Source of the DNA: Asterochloris sp. CNOR1
Taxonomy: Eukaryota > Chlorophyta > Trebouxiophyceae > Trebouxiales > Trebouxiaceae
Direction: 5' to 3'
DNA length: 64,000 nucleotides
Assembly (NCBI GenBank): GCA_963969365.1
Contig: OZ017759.1
Location: 2,046,001 to 2,110,000, forward strand
Shown: piece after piece, positions 1-12,700 of the stretch
Position numbering within the stretch: the stretch's first letter is position 1
Layout: every line of letters starts with the position of its first letter
Notes under the pieces: model-generated
What the model was told of the DNA's origin: nothing
The model's input: only the letters and a program-made list of their open reading frames with translations
Databases searched by the model: none
Position numbers and translations under genes: made by a program

Positions 1-750
1 GTTGTAGCGATGGGGCTAGTGCCTGCCATACTGAGTCATTCACATCTGACAAGCTTCCGCTGAGCTGCTCAAGGGGCCAAACGATCTGCATGATGGCGTG
101 CAGCTGGGTGCAGAACACGCCAGTGGAGACAGCTGCATTGCAGGAATTTGCATAGGGTCACACTGGGCAAACTGCAGCCTTTATCTGCTGCAAGCATATC
201 TGCAGCGACACAGAACGCATCATGCCCGCCACCAGTGCACACAATGTAAGGCATCAAGCATTGCAGCAGGGCAAGCCATATTCATCGACTGTGCTGCAGC
301 CTGCGCACATGGGATTACACAGCCAGCTGCTGCTTGCTCTGCTACCTGAGATATAGTAGGGTGGGGACAGGCGAGGGATCTCTGCGCAGCAGCTGACCCC
401 AGTATACTGACAGTGAGCTGGCAGGGCTGAGATGTCTACGCCAGGGGTGCCCGCGCCAGCTGGATAAGTCTGAGTGATTGTCAGGTTCTCTAAGGGGTAG
501 CCACTGAGTGCAAGCCTCAGCTCAGCAATGGCTGCACCCTGCAATGCCTGCAGGTCAGAGTGAGATCAGTGGAGCCTTGAAAATGGTGAACTCTCATCTC
601 ATGAGATTGGCCCTGCACAATCCCCAGGGCAATCAGTGTGAAGAATGCACCTACCTGGCATGTGTCATTGCAGACCTGGCCATCCACAGTCCGGCCAATA
701 CTGAGAAGCCATACAATCATGCCAATCAGGGGAGCACGGGCCGGCCTCAT
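1..750 (-). CDS. Putative small secreted protein (5' exons)
   Basis: I do not recognise this gene. Two exons join in phase: 655-750 (32 codons from the ATG at 750) and 398-538 (47 codons). The first 24 residues look like a signal peptide: basic start MRPAR, hydrophobic core LIGMIVWLLSIG, possible cleavage near TVDGQ. A cysteine pair (VCNDTC) follows, and the second exon encodes an acidic and polar stretch with one more cysteine. A cysteine-rich piece ending in PCCNA and a stop lies at 254-300, but I could not join it in phase. The gene may also run past the window start. It is downstream of, and on the same strand as, the TTC7-like gene. A secreted or cell-wall role is inferred only from the signal peptide. 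Confidence 0.35.
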
Positions 751-1074
751 CCCGTTGCCGGCGAGGGCGAGCACACCAAGTAGAGGCTTGACAATCAACG
801 CATGACAAGCCAACGGTTTGCGGTGTTCGGGGAGTCAGGTAGGTGGGCAGTCTGTTGTCAAGGTTAGTGTCTCGACAACAGACGGATGATCCTATCAGGA
901 TCAGCTGTTGACCAAGCTGCCAGGACTTAGCGAGAATTCAGGTCTGAACTTCAAGTCGTGGGGTGCACTACATAATCAAGTAGTTCATTAACCAGCCCAT
1001 CATTTCAACGGCAGGCGGTGAAATGTCTGGTCCAGAGCTGAGTAGCTAAGCCTGGTGTGCAGACTCAACACTGA
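751..1074. other. Short intergenic stretch
   Basis: This lies between the stop codon of the TTC7-like gene and the start of the putative secreted protein, both on the minus strand. It would hold the 3' end of one and the promoter of the other. I see no other feature. Confidence 0.5.
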
Positions 1075-4000
1075 TCAGAGCAGCCGGGCCAGCTTGCCAA
1101 AGGACATCACTGGGGCAGTCAGGCCCAGCCCCACTGCGGTGCGCAGGCACTGCTCAGCCTCGTCTGGGCGTCCCTGCAGCTCATGCACCCTGCCTAGGCT
1201 GTACCAGCCATCACGCCGGTGGGGCTCATAGCGCAAGCCATCAACCAGGTACCCCTGCAGCAGTGGCAGGCAGCAAAAGCATAAGCAGGCAGCGGCAGGG
1301 ACACTTCACCAGGGCAAGCTCACCACCATGTGGGCCCACAGGTGGCAGGAATTCTTGCCAGCAGTTAAATGATCACCGATCCTGCCTCAACACCACGGGG
1401 CATGAGCAGGCAGCAAGGGCAGGTAGGCACACTGTAAGCTCAGGGACTGTTGGTTGCAGGAGAGGTTCAGCAGAAATCATACCCACACCACTACCCGTGA
1501 TGCTGCGCCGACCGCCTCCTGCCTCTACTAGCCAGTCGTGAAGCATGGAAAGGGCCACTCAGCTGTGCAGGGTTCCCACTGAGGGCATTCTGCCAGGCCA
1601 TGCAGGCCTGGTTCGCAGCCAATTAGCACGGACATGGGCCACCAAGGTGTGCTGATTCTCACTGACGGCAGACTGCTAGGCTGTAAGGGCCCACCAAACC
1701 ACTGTGCTTTCACTGCTGGCATGCTGCTGACGACTGAGACCCCTGTCTCTGCGGCCCAGCCAGGAGTACCCACATACATGGCAATGCAGAGTGGCCCTGG
1801 TCTGTGCTTCCGCCAACAAATTAGGCACTCTGCTGCAGTGACCAGCCAGCTGGGCAGTGGTCACCTTGAGGCTGTGGCTTGTGCACAGGGCGCTTGAGTG
1901 TTCCCACTGCACAGCTCAATGAGACACTTGGCTTGCACTGCGGTTGCCTGCCACCACAGGCTGGCTGCCAAACTCACCTTGGCAATGCCAGGCCTCTGTG
2001 CAAAGAAGCCCACTCACCAGCGCATTGCGCGGCTGATCAGCACTCATACAGACAACGACGCTCAGCACCCCCCACCTTGGCAATGGTCAAGTCGTGCTGT
2101 GCCCCTTGCATTAGGTAGATTGCCCCCAGCTGTAGGGCAGCCTTGGAGTAATGCACATCAATGGCCAAGGCCGTCTCGTAGCTCTGGATGGCTGCCGACA
2201 TGTTGCCCTCTGCCTGCATTCAGCGCAAACAGCATTTCTTACTTTCACAACTTGCAGGTCCACCTGATCTGACTTGCAGCACAGGTAGGCACACACCAAC
2301 CCCATAGGCACGATTCTAGAGCACCACGACTATCCCAGACAGGCTGCCTGGAAGGCAAAGATCAAGAGGCAGAGAGCACAGGCAGGCAATGCAGTGGTCT
2401 TTGGCATGGTTGCCGGCAGCAGCGCCCAAGAAACATGCTTAGAAGCTCAACGAGAGCACGATTGCATACCAGCAGCCACACAGACACGCGGATCTCCCAC
2501 AGACAGGCCGATCTGCCGTACCCGCCCACTTAAGAGCGGGGGCTGCAGAGGAGCGTTGATAGAGCCAATGAAGTTGCATGTGGCACAGGCACGCTCACCC
2601 ATAGCAACCCTCCTGCCAACCAGCAGGCGGCACCCACCAGCATGCAGATTGCCGCACCAAGGCTTGCCCTGCAGGCAGGCTGACCTGCAGCACCTGTTCT
2701 GCCATGTGGTGGGTTTGTGACACTCACTTTACAAAGAGTCACATGACCATGCTGCACAGGCAGGCTGACCTGCAGTACCCGCCCAGCCATGTGATGAGCT
2801 GCAGGAGACCAGGGTGTGCCATTCCTGGCCTGGCGCACGCAGAAGCGGGCATCATCCAGCTGCTGCTGGGCCAGGAAGATGCGGGACAGCTCGAGCCACA
2901 GCTGCGGGCAGGAGGCCATTGTTCAGCCAGGCACTTGAAGAGCTGCTGCTGGGCTACAGACATATAGGGCAGCTGCAGCCACAGCTGCTGGCAGGGAGGC
3001 GTTCGTCACCAAGGAATCAGAAAGAGGTAGGGCACCTCCGTCCACAGTTGCACTCAAAGCAAGGCAACATCAGCAATCAATGGTGCTGCTGCGTCAGAAA
3101 GGTGTGCAGCAGCTCCAGCCTGAGCTACAGGCAGGACGGCAGATGCCAAGCATTGCAGCTGCTGCAGAGACAGAACGATGCAGGACAGCTCTAGTCACAG
3201 CTACAGGCAGGGAAGCATTATGGGGGATCTGGAAGTGCTGCTGAGCCAGCAAGACACTCCAGCCACCAGGGAGACAGCCTGAGCAGCTGTGCATTCAGGA
3301 GCTGGTGCAGGGCACAAGCCGCACAGCAGGACACACACGAGCTGCTGCGGGGGCCAGGGAGATGCAGACACCCCTGCAAAAGCAGCTAGAGCAGGAATAG
3401 GGCCCTTACATGGCATTGACCAACCACTTCCACCATGTCGCACATCACTTGACTGGCGAGTCAACCATCTGTCCATTACAGCCAGCAACAGTTTTATCAG
3501 TGCAGCAGATGTGACGTGGCTGTTTGTCAATTACAATGCCGCCTGTTCAAGTCCTTTTGATCGCACCACGTACAGCGTGGAGCCCTTTCAAAAGCATACG
3601 ACCCCCAAGCAGGTAGACCCTGAGACTGCACGCTGCTGAGTACATCGTGACGGTGTGGCAGGGTAGTGCTAAAGTGCGGTGGGACACCTCCCGCACTCAG
3701 TAAATGAGAGCTGCAAAGCTCTAAAGGCACTCACATCAGACTCCTGCAGGCGCAGAGAGTGCTGCTGGGCCTCGGTGTGCTGCTCCGTGTGGGGCGCCGC
3801 CTGCTGCACGCGAGCCATGAGATGCGCCAGGCTCTGCAGAGCAATGGCCCCATCCCCTTCTGCCAGGTGCAGTCGTGCCTGCAGCACCAGTGAGACATGA
3901 GTGAGCATGCAGCAAGCAGCATGCACGCCACCAGGTGGGCTCAGCACTGTCCACTCCCAGATGCCTGTGGTGCCAGGAGATTCATTATGAGCGTACCGCT

Positions 4001-7000
4001 GCGCGCACAAAGTTTGGATGGGCCAGGCTGCTCCCCACAGGGCCAGAAACCTTTCAAGTAATACTTGCTGGCCTGCCCCGCATGGGGCGCTGCCTGCAGC
4101 ACATTGCCATGCTGTGTGCGAGGCTCTGCAGTGCAGTGACTCTGTCACCTTCTGCGAGGTGTAGCCATACCTGCTGTGCTGGTGAAAAGCCGATGAGCAT
4201 GTTGCATGCTGCATGCATGCCAGAAGAAGAACAGGGTTCTCGTCTGTGTGCAGACACGCCTGCAACACCACAACATTCCGTGAACATATTGCTGCGCATG
4301 CAACACCAGAGGGGCCAGGGTGCTCCCCACAGGACCAGAGATTTTCACAGGGGCCCCTCCTGGCCTGCTCCGTATGGGGCGCAGCCTGCAGCACACGTGG
4401 GCGCGGCTCTGCAGTGCATTGGCTACGTCTCCTGCTGCCAGGGGTTGCCACACCTGCAGTGCCATTGAAAAGCTGATGAGCGTGTTACATGCTACATGTA
4501 TGCCACCAGGTGACCACAGCAGGGTCCCATGCCACCAGATGCACCTCGCCTGCATCAAAGCGAAGGAAATGAGCTGCTCAGATGTTCACGCAGGCGATGG
4601 AGAGGCGCAGCCCGTGAGAGAAGCTGAGACTGAATCCAGCATTCTCACAAAACAGCTGACAGGCCAAAAGCCATTCAACAAGCACCCACCTTGATTTTGA
4701 GCAGCAGCGGGCTGTAAGTTGGCCCTGCCTGGCTGAAACCAGCCTCAGATGCTGCCAGTGCCTGGGGCAGTTCCTGCTGTGCAGACAGCACAAGGGCAAG
4801 CAGTGCCCATGACGGGCCGTGCTCCCCCTGGGACGCTGCCAGGGCCTGCTGCGCGTGCTGCAGGGCGGCAGGCAGCTGGCGGGCCTCCGCCTGCAGACGC
4901 AGGTCGGGCATGTTGGGCATGCAAGCATGCGTGTGCTGGCGTGTGGACCTGGTCTGCTTGGTGGAAGAGCGGCAGGTAGCCAGCAGGCCCCTGCCTGTAC
5001 GCCTGTGCAAACTGTGCAGAGGGGCTCTTGGGCTCAGGGCTGCTGTGCAGTGCAGGTGCAGAGCTGAGACTCTGCCAGGGCCTGCTGCAGGTTGGCACCA
5101 ACAACCACAGCTGGCAGGAAAATATGCTGTCAGCCTGTGCTGCAGGGCAGCAGGCAGCTACCGGGCCTGAGGCTGCAGGCGGACAGCAACGAGGGCTCCA
5201 GGAGTACTGTGCACGCCTTTGAGTGCACAGATGATTTTGCTGGGCCCCACAGGCAGGCATTGTTCAGCGAAACTGCTGGTCACCCTTTAGCACGAGTGGT
5301 TCGTGCCATTTTTGTGACCTCCTACAGATTAGTAAAAACACCAGCAAAGCCAGGCGGCTGGTGCCTGGACTACCTCGCCACCAGCAGGTCACACAATCAC
5401 GTGACAGTGTGGGTCGGATGTGTACCCTGCAGCTGCTCACTGCAGGCAGTCCTAGCTTGATCAAACACCTGCATTTCTGTGTCAAACACCAGGCTTGCAG
5501 ACAGACAGCTCCCTGACTGTCGCCTCGGGCGGCCCAACACTGTGCATCAGCCTGTCTGCCTTCCAAGGATGCGGTGCCAGCACCTTCCCTCAGACTTTGG
5601 GCAGGATATACACGTGCTAGGGGCGCCATGCCCAGGCCATGCAATGCGCACCTGTCAAGATGCGAAAGAGAGCTGCCCACCTCAAGAACTCCAAGGTTAT
5701 AGAGCACGTCGGCGTCCTGGGGGTCAATCTCCAGGGCCTGCCTCAGGTGCAGCAGGCCCTCGTCTTGTGACGCAGCACGCTCCGCCTGGGGCAGCCCTGG
5801 CTGGGCTGCGGCCGCCCCCAGCACCACACCCAGAGCCTTGTGGGCACGCGCCTGCTGCACCAGGGACTGCTTGCGCGTGGTCTTGACTGCCCGCCTGCAG
5901 CGGTCCAAGAGCCACGTCCTGGGCCGGCAAGCAGTTATACCTTGCTGTGATTGATCTGTGTTGGCCAGGTGTCATACAGGGCTGTGCGTGGTCCTCACTG
6001 CCCGCCTGCGGTGCAGTGCGGTCTTCTTGTGCCTTTGCGACTGGGTCCTTGGGCCTGCTGCCAGTGGCTTGTCTTGTGTGCTATCAACAGAGCAGCAGGA
6101 CTGGTGGCATGGCACCATCCTTCAGCAACCAAACAGCACTCAGGTATCCCACACAGAAAGCCACCAGCGCCACAACTGCACCAGCATTCCCGGCTGCAAG
6201 AGCTGGTGAGCAGAAGATGCGCCTTTGGGGGGAAGGTGGGCAGCCGCCGCCTTTGGGGCAAAGATCGGCACCCAGTTTTGTGCAGGCAGAGCTGGCGGGC
6301 CCGTTCAACAGCCGCAGCTGCCACCTGCTGCCCCACCTGGCCATGATGACTGCGTCCTGGACAGCCACAGTGCTGCCTGTCTGTAACAGCGCCTTGGTGA
6401 GCAACAGCAGTGTGGTGGCATTGCTCTTGTGCTCATCTAGCAGCACGCGAAGCGCCAGCGTGGCACGGGCAGCCTCCCCTGCAGCCATCAGTGCCTGCAG
6501 AGCCACGGAGCGTCTTTGTTGGGCAATCAGTGGGACTGAAAACAGCATGAGCTGCTAGCCTTGCTGCACACAACCGCCTGCGCAGCTGCCTGTGCCTGCA
6601 GACGCATTCTTTTTCTGGTGCGACTGTGACTTGCAGGCTTCGGAACAATATGAGCAGCGCCAGTGCTGCTACAGGAGCCACCTGATCAGGGACAGTAGCC
6701 TTGCTATGCAATCAGAAGGCCTGGTCACAGCGTCAGTGTTCCTTCAACATGCACCTAAGCTGGACGACAACAGCCTTTGCCATGCAATCAGCGGGAGATG
6801 AGTACAGCAAGTGCAACGTCAGCACTCAACTGCAGTCACTGGCACCTGCAGGTGCAGTGTTGCCCTGGTTTGACTGTCAGTTGCATGCTCAGCTCTCGGC
6901 GTCCGCTAGTGTTATAAGCCAACAGAGGCCAGCAGCCTGGCACATTGCCTGCACGCACAGCGAGCAGGAGTGGCAAAGCCAGCAGATGAGGGCGCCTGTT

Positions 7001-8028
7001 GGGACCTGGCTAGTCATGCCATACGGCTGTGGCATCTGACAAGCTGGATGAGTCTACCTCAGCGCTGGCTTGCCACTCCATGGGGCTGTGGCGCTCTGAC
7101 AGGGTGGCCTTGGCTAGAGCCTGAGCCAGGGCACTGTGGCGCCGGCAGAGTCCCAGCGCCATGCAGAGGTCCCAGCACAGCTCCTTCTCTGCAGCAAACT
7201 CCTGCAGCGATGACAGCATTTCTGGGTAAGAGGGCACAGAGAAGTGGGTCTGGTAGCCAGCACTTCAAAGGTGTGTCCACCCAACATGAACATGGGGTTG
7301 AAGTGCATGAGGTGCTGTGCAAGCCTCACGTGCACAGACAAGGACGCCGCAGCAGCAGTCCATCATTGCGTTAGGCACAAGCATGAGCCACAAGTGCCCA
7401 CCTTCGGGGTTGCCTCGGTGCTCAGCCGTAGGCACAGAGCTGCCTCCTCCAGAGCACTCCCCGGAACATAGGTGGCGGCCTGCAGATGGCCAGGGGCAGG
7501 GGTGATGATGGAACAGCTGCACGTAGGGCGACTGCAAAGCTGGTCACAGCTGCACGTGCAGCAAGCATGGCTGAGTGTGCAGGCTGACAGCCATTTTGAG
7601 TGTGCCCACTTGTGCTGCAGACCCATCCATACTTGCGCATGAGCTGCTGCTCGCAGAAAGAGCTACCTCACACTGACTGGCAGAGGGCTGCTGCGAGGCC
7701 AGGAAGTCTCTGCGCGCTGCAAGTCACCTGCCAATGAGTGCAAGTTTGGCTGGCCTGGCCCTGCACAAAGACTTCACAAGCAGGACACTCGCGTTCTGAA
7801 ACAGCCAGCACTCATGCCTGAGCTCACGTTGAGCGCGCCCCCCCAACCTCCAAGGGCAGTGTAGTCGTGCGGGGGGCAGTAAGTTAGCAACTTCCCCAAC
7901 TCCTTGAATGCGCCGCGCTTCAGCCCCAGCCCGCTGCTGTAGGAGTCCTTCAGCTCTGAGCGCAGCTGCTCGGTGCGGGCTGCCAGCGCCTGGTCCAGGC
8001 TTGGTGGCCCTAAGAGCTGTGCTGTCAT
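1075..8028 (-). CDS. TPR protein, TTC7/NPG1-like
   Basis: Nine exons join in frame: 7828-8028, 7058-7201, 6337-6494, 5681-5894, 4690-4890, 3735-3878, 2770-2901, 2076-2213 and 1075-1254, giving about 503 aa. The start ATG at 8028 has an in-frame stop four codons upstream. The protein is almost all tetratricopeptide repeats, for example ALEIDPQDADVLYNLGVLE, WLELSRIFLAQQQLDDARF and an AIQSYETALAIDVHYSKAAL repeat. The C-terminal repeat (GWYSLGRVHELQGRPDEAEQ, then a short hydrophobic tail) matches the end of TTC7 proteins and plant NPG proteins. In the known families these scaffold the phosphatidylinositol 4-kinase complex at the plasma membrane; in plants NPG1 also binds calmodulin. At 503 aa it is shorter than typical members (about 700 aa), so an N-terminal exon may be missing. 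Its introns hold many exon echoes. Confidence 0.75.
2475..3285. repeat. Exon echoes flanking TTC7-like exon 2770-2901
   Basis: Degraded copies of both borders of exon 2770-2901 surround it. Donor-edge copies, marked by CAGGCTGACCTGCAG and CATGTG, lie near 2490-2530 and 2670-2712. Acceptor-edge copies, resembling GACAGCTCGAGCCACAGCTG, lie near 2935-3010, 3095-3143, 3154-3215 and 3235-3285. All have the same orientation as the exon. Confidence 0.75.
4085..4470. repeat. Two echoes of TTC7-like exon 3735-3878
   Basis: The segments 4085-4175 and 4375-4470 each repeat most of the first half of exon 3735-3878. Shared landmarks are GGGGCGC(C/A)GCCTGC, GGCTCTGCAG and (T)TCTGC(C/G)AGG. The copies are about 300 bp apart and lie in the intron upstream of the exon in transcription order. 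They carry indels and cannot encode the repeat in frame. Confidence 0.8.
5065..5195. repeat. Echo of TTC7-like exon 4690-4890 edge
   Basis: This segment repeats the acceptor edge of exon 4690-4890. Compare GTGCTGCAGGGCGGCAGGCA near 4855 with GTGCTGCAGGGCAGCAGGCA near 5138. It also repeats flanking intron (about 230 bp offset). Confidence 0.75.
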
Positions 8029-8528
8029 GCCTAATGACTAGCTGGCCTCAACGTGGTGGGCCTGCAGGGCCGCAGGATGTGCAGCTGGCTGCCTGCAGGA
8101 CCGCACCCCCAGCCAGACCCTTTTGATTGGCTGTTTACCGGCGCTGGGTATTGGTGTGGCAGCACTAGTGGTTGGCCGGTGGCAGAGATGCTGCTTGTAG
8201 TCACTGGAGAGACCTGCAGACATCAGACATGCCTCAGGCTCATTGCTGGCATGCTTTTGCTCAGCTGAGCGTGAGATGCCCTGCATGGCATGCCGAGCAC
8301 ACTAGCAGGGGAAGCACTCGGCTCGTTGCAGCAGCAGTGAGTCCAGCATCTGACATGATCCATAAAAATGAGCACACAATCACCTTGCTCCCACTTCTGC
8401 ACTGCAACGCCCAGACTAGATGGCTGCGAGGCAGGAGGGGATGGCCAGGCTGCCTATACGCGGAAGACAGTAGCTGACACGAAACAGCCTTGTTGTCAAC
8501 GCTGCTGTGTGCGACCGTCAAAGCCAGC

Positions 8529-9064
8529 TTGACCGGGCCGTTTAAGAGGGAACACCTCGGACAGCTGAGTGGAGTGATCTGCACGGAAGGACCATACATT
8601 GCAGCCGCTGGCCAGGAGCCCGCTTGAGCACCTCATCCAGAGGAGCTCATGGGTGACCAGGCTGCTCTCCAGCAGCAGCAGGCTGCAGGTAAGGGCTGGC
8701 GGGTTGTCATCGTCAGCCTGAGCTGTCATGTCAGCAGCACCCTTCATGTACCACCCCAGCTGGGTATTTGGTCAAGGCAGTGGGCAGCTGTTGACCCCTG
8801 GCTGGGGAGCAGCACCTGCACTGGCGGTCCAAGGGTTTCTGGGCGCTGTTCGTGCACATGATTGGTGGCCCCTGCATAGGATCATGGCAGCTGATTCAAC
8901 CCCCGTGGTCAAGTCAACGCTGGGGGCTGGCATCTTTGTGGCTTGCAGTGTGTGTCAGAGTGAGGGGCACCTGGCACCTTGTTCTTGCCCAATCAGCCAA
9001 CCCCCATGCTTTGTCAGCATCCGCCTCTATTATTTTGTCAGGTCTGCTGTGTGGAGCTGGTCAA
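8529..9064. promoter_or_regulatory. W-box cluster upstream of WRKY gene
   Basis: Five TTGACC hexamers lie within 536 bp: + strand at 8529-8534 and 8791-8796, and - strand at 8770-8775, 8907-8912 and 9059-9064. An extra TTGAC core lies at 8913-8917 on the - strand. TTGAC(C/T) is the core of the W-box, the known binding site of WRKY factors. By my estimate about 0.5 such hexamers would be expected by chance on both strands of this length. The position upstream of a WRKY gene suggests autoregulation (inference). Confidence 0.45.
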
Positions 9065-9381
9065 CCGCAGCCCCTGAAACGCCTCACACAGATGCTAGGC
9101 TGGCATGAAGCTCCGCTGCCTCAATACCTTTGCCGCACACAGGAAGGCTTGCTGCCACACAAGAGGGCCTGCCCACTTTGCTCCCGCCCCAGCAGACCTT
9201 GCCCACTGGTGACGAGGCTGCCCTCAGCACCTGGGCATCAGCCTGTGGCAGGAGAAAGCTGCACACCCCGCTCCCCTGCGTTCTGCATGACTGCTGCTGA
9301 TCAGCAGCTGGTTGAAAGTCAGCCTGCCTGCCTGGCATCTTCGCGCAACCCTCGGCCGTTTTTTGAGGGTACCTATTCTGC

Positions 9382-9595
9382 TCTGCAGCCACGGCAGCTG
9401 CTGCCCGAGGCCCAGCACTGGCACCTTGCTGCCTGTCCTGCAGGCGTGGCAGCCACGGGGGCTGCTGCACACCCTTTCTCCAAGCATGCGCATTGCCCGC
9501 CCTGCTTCCCACATGATTGCTTCCCTGCCTTGCAGCCGTATGAGCCATGCTGCCGCAGCTCAGGCCCTGCCCCGGCACCGGCAGTTGGGGCCTGC
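9382..9595. repeat. Two echoes of WRKY exon 1
   Basis: The segments at 9382-9420 and 9530-9595 resemble the start of WRKY exon 1 at 9763-9830: CTGCAGCC, then (ATGG)CAGC(C/T)GC and a GCTCAGG run. They lie upstream of the chosen ATG. The second copy also has an ATG in an Ala/Gln-rich context, so the true start could be affected. Confidence 0.6.
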
Positions 9596-9770
9596 CTGTC
9601 ATGGACATCTGCATGCCTCTCTGTGCAAGACCTGCCAAAGTACAAGTGTGCACCGTCCTGCAGCGAGTGGCAGCTGCAGCAGATGTCCCAGCGCTTGCAA
9701 CTGGTGCCTGCCGCACATGTACACCTGCCTGACATGCCAGACAGAAACACTGTTGCTCTGCCCTGCAGCC

Positions 9771-12700
9771 ATGGCAGCCGCAGCAGCCGCTCAGGCTGCG
9801 GCTCAGGCTCAGCACCAGCGCCCCATGTTGAACAGCCCCTACGAAACAGAGTATGCTCACCAGGTAAGTCCAATCAGAGTGCAAGTCACCCATCAATGCT
9901 TCAGCCCTGAAGTCTGGCTGCACTGAGTCAGAGCAAAAGCCGTGTGGTGGACAGCAGCCTCTCAGCAGGGAATGTGGTGGAGCAGCTGGCAGCAGGTGCT
10001 GGCAGCCTCCGCACTGGGGTGTGCCTTGGGGAACATTGAGGCTGCCAGCGCTTTCACTGCACACTGGCATGGTGCTGCTACACCCATTTCAAAGCCAGCG
10101 CTGCCAACATGGGGCGTCCAGGAGGAGCATACAGGCCTGCCATGCAGCAGGTATTTGCAGCAGGTTGCACACAGAGCGTCAGGTGACTGCAAAAGTCTGC
10201 GCTCAGACACACACCCTGCCTGGCGGCAGTGGTGCTTGTCTTTATGGCCACACTGCCAGGCGCTGTACCCTGGCAGCACGACTGTGCAAGCCCAGCAGTT
10301 TCCAGATGCTGTCATGCAGATGGGTGGCATGGGGCACCCCGGCGGCGAGGGGGACATGCACGCAGGCATGATGGGGTATGACGGCGGCTACGCTGCTGCC
10401 CGGCGGCCCCCCCACGAGAAGCGCAAGGCCACCAATCAGGCGGGGCTGCCGGATGATGGGTACAGGTGCGACTCTGCTGCTGGAGCATAAACTTGTCGAC
10501 TGGGGCGGGGGTGCAGGTGTCTCACAGCACAGAGCAGGGCTGTCTCGGCAGCAAGGTCAGGCTTCCTGAGCAGCGCAAGGTCAGGCAGGTGTCCAAGTTA
10601 TCAATGGGGTACAGGTCACCTTGCCCCATCAATCAGGCCTTGCCAATTCATTGATGGGTACAGGTGAGCCTCGTCGATCTGTTGATGGGGCACAGGTGGG
10701 CCCTTGCCTGATTTTTGATGGGGTACAGGTCAGCCTTGCCTGCTGGAACACAAGGGTGTGCACCAGGGCGAGGTGTGCCTTTTTCAGACGCACACACGCC
10801 AAGAGTTCCTGATCAGCGCGTCTGGGCCACCAGCCAGGCGGTGCTGGTTGACGATTCATGCAGATGGCACACCCGCGGGAGAAGCCGCATGCTTGCTGGG
10901 TGCCACACTTGTGAGTGTCCAGATCCAAATCTGGATCAGGGGAAAGCATCAACATGAGGCTCTTGGGCTGTCCAGAAGCCGCCTCTGCAACAAGTTGGAT
11001 GGTACACTTTCTGCTCCAACGAAGGACTGAAGGGGTGCTGGTCGAGTCAGGTTTCGTGCAGGCACAGAGTTGCAAAACTCACTTCAACAGCCAGGCAGAC
11101 CACTTGCTGCTGAACTTCCCTGCAGGTGGCGCAAGTATGGAGAGAAACCCATCGGCAAGCGCCTGCCCGACTCCAACCCTAACCCAAGGCAGTACTACCG
11201 CTGCAGCTCGCACGAGGGGTGCCCTGCGCGAAAATATGTGCAGGTGCGTGGCAGCCACGGCCTGGGAACCTTAGCGCTCAGTGGTTGACACTAAGCTAGC
11301 AGTACAGCTGGCAGCTCCCTCGCTGGTTTTGGTGCATGCCTGATCATGCGGAACTGGAGCAACCAGAATGAAGGGGAGAGAGTGCGGCAAGGATGCAGAG
11401 GAACATGCCTTGGCTGTTTGGAATTGAATCAGCCAGGGGTGCGTAAAAGAGTGTACGAGGATGCAGAGGCACGTGCCTGGGGCTTTCAGATTTGGAGCAG
11501 TTGCCAGATGACTCGCACAGGTATGCATTCCTGCTATGCTGTTGACAATGTCTTGATAGAAAGGCTGGAGCTGACTGGCACAGGCAGGCTCTGGGCTGGG
11601 TGGTAACAAGCATTGGTACCATCCTGCGGCCTGTTCTTGCCTGCACCTTTGCCCGTGAGCCTTGACATGTGGCCTGTGCCTCAAGCCAGACGCCAAACAA
11701 TTGGCCCTATGACCAATCATACTGTTCTGAATCAGTTGCTGGTCTCCCAAGCTCTGTGGCGTGCCTGCAGCTGGCGGCGGACCACTCGGGTAATGTGGAC
11801 ATCAAGTATGAGGGGGAGCACAACCACGACGGGACGGTCCAGGCCAAGCCGCGCCAGGGCCGCAAGCGCCAGGCCTCGCCTGAGGCGCCGGGTGAGGCTC
11901 CCTGATCGCTGGAGCCTCTGCTGGCTGCCCCCCTAGGGTGGGGGCCAAGGTTGATGGGCCTGGGATGCGCGTCACCATGTCGGCGGCCAGTGCTGACTGC
12001 CTTGTCTGCAGAGCGTTGCAGCCTTTGTATTGTCAAGGAGGGTGGCAGTGCTGCTGCACACTGCAGCGCTTCCGTCTGGAGGTCACTGCAGGCAGGCCGT
12101 TACACAAGTCCATTTCTGTCATGTCTAGGTCATAGATGACATCAGCCGCCATATTTCTGCGACGCCAAAACCCCCCGACTGGTACCACTGACACACCTTG
12201 TGCGACGGCAACAAGCACTTGAGTCCTTATGGCTGCGCAGCGGGAGGCTGCCCCCGAGGGGACCCAGCCCACCAGCTGGACTGGGTGCCCGGCTGTGCGG
12301 CACCACGATTACCAGTCCTCAGCCTTGTCTTACCGCAGTGCGGGTTAAAATGCGGTGCCAGCGCAGCCTCTGAGGCCTTTTGCAACCGAGGTTTGTGTCC
12401 AATCACCGTTTGCGGTCACCCTGCGCGCTGACGCAACACCGCTGACCCCGCAGTGCGAGCCGGAACGCGGCGCCGTCGCAACGCTGCCCCAGAGGGCCCA
12501 CAACCAACCCAGGCCCCTGACCTGCCGCCGGAGGCGATGCAGCAGATGACGCACGACATGCAGTATGCGGCTGCTGCAGCCGGACACTCTGCACCCCTGT
12601 ATGCAGAACAGGTGAGGGTGAGTTCTGAGCTGACTCAACGTTGACTGCTGTGTGTGGCTGAGTGGCCCCTGCATGTCGCCAGTTCTGGCAGTCAACATGG

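Larger units (their letters stand above)
8029..9770. other. Divergent upstream region, TTC7-like / WRKY
   Basis: About 1.7 kb lies between two start codons pointing away from each other. It should hold both promoters and 5' untranslated exons. Open frames on both strands cross it (for example near 8852-9910 and 9084-10070), but they show no family resemblance. I treat them as chance frames in GC-rich DNA. The right part carries echoes of WRKY exon 1. Short 5' exons of either gene could be hidden here. Confidence 0.5.

Noticed and set aside
8496-8747. Minus-strand frame with a leucine-rich stretch (LLLLESSLVTHELLW) as an upstream TTC7-like exon
   Set aside because: An in-frame stop precedes the chosen ATG at 8028, and no phase-compatible junction was found.
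8852-9910. 352-codon open frame on the plus strand upstream of the WRKY gene
   Set aside because: Composition resembles translated intron; it overlaps WRKY exon 1 in a different frame and shows no domain.
9084-10070. 328-codon open frame on the minus strand
   Set aside because: Antisense to WRKY exon 1 and its echoes; no family resemblance, odd Cys/His-rich composition, and no splice continuity with other minus exons.
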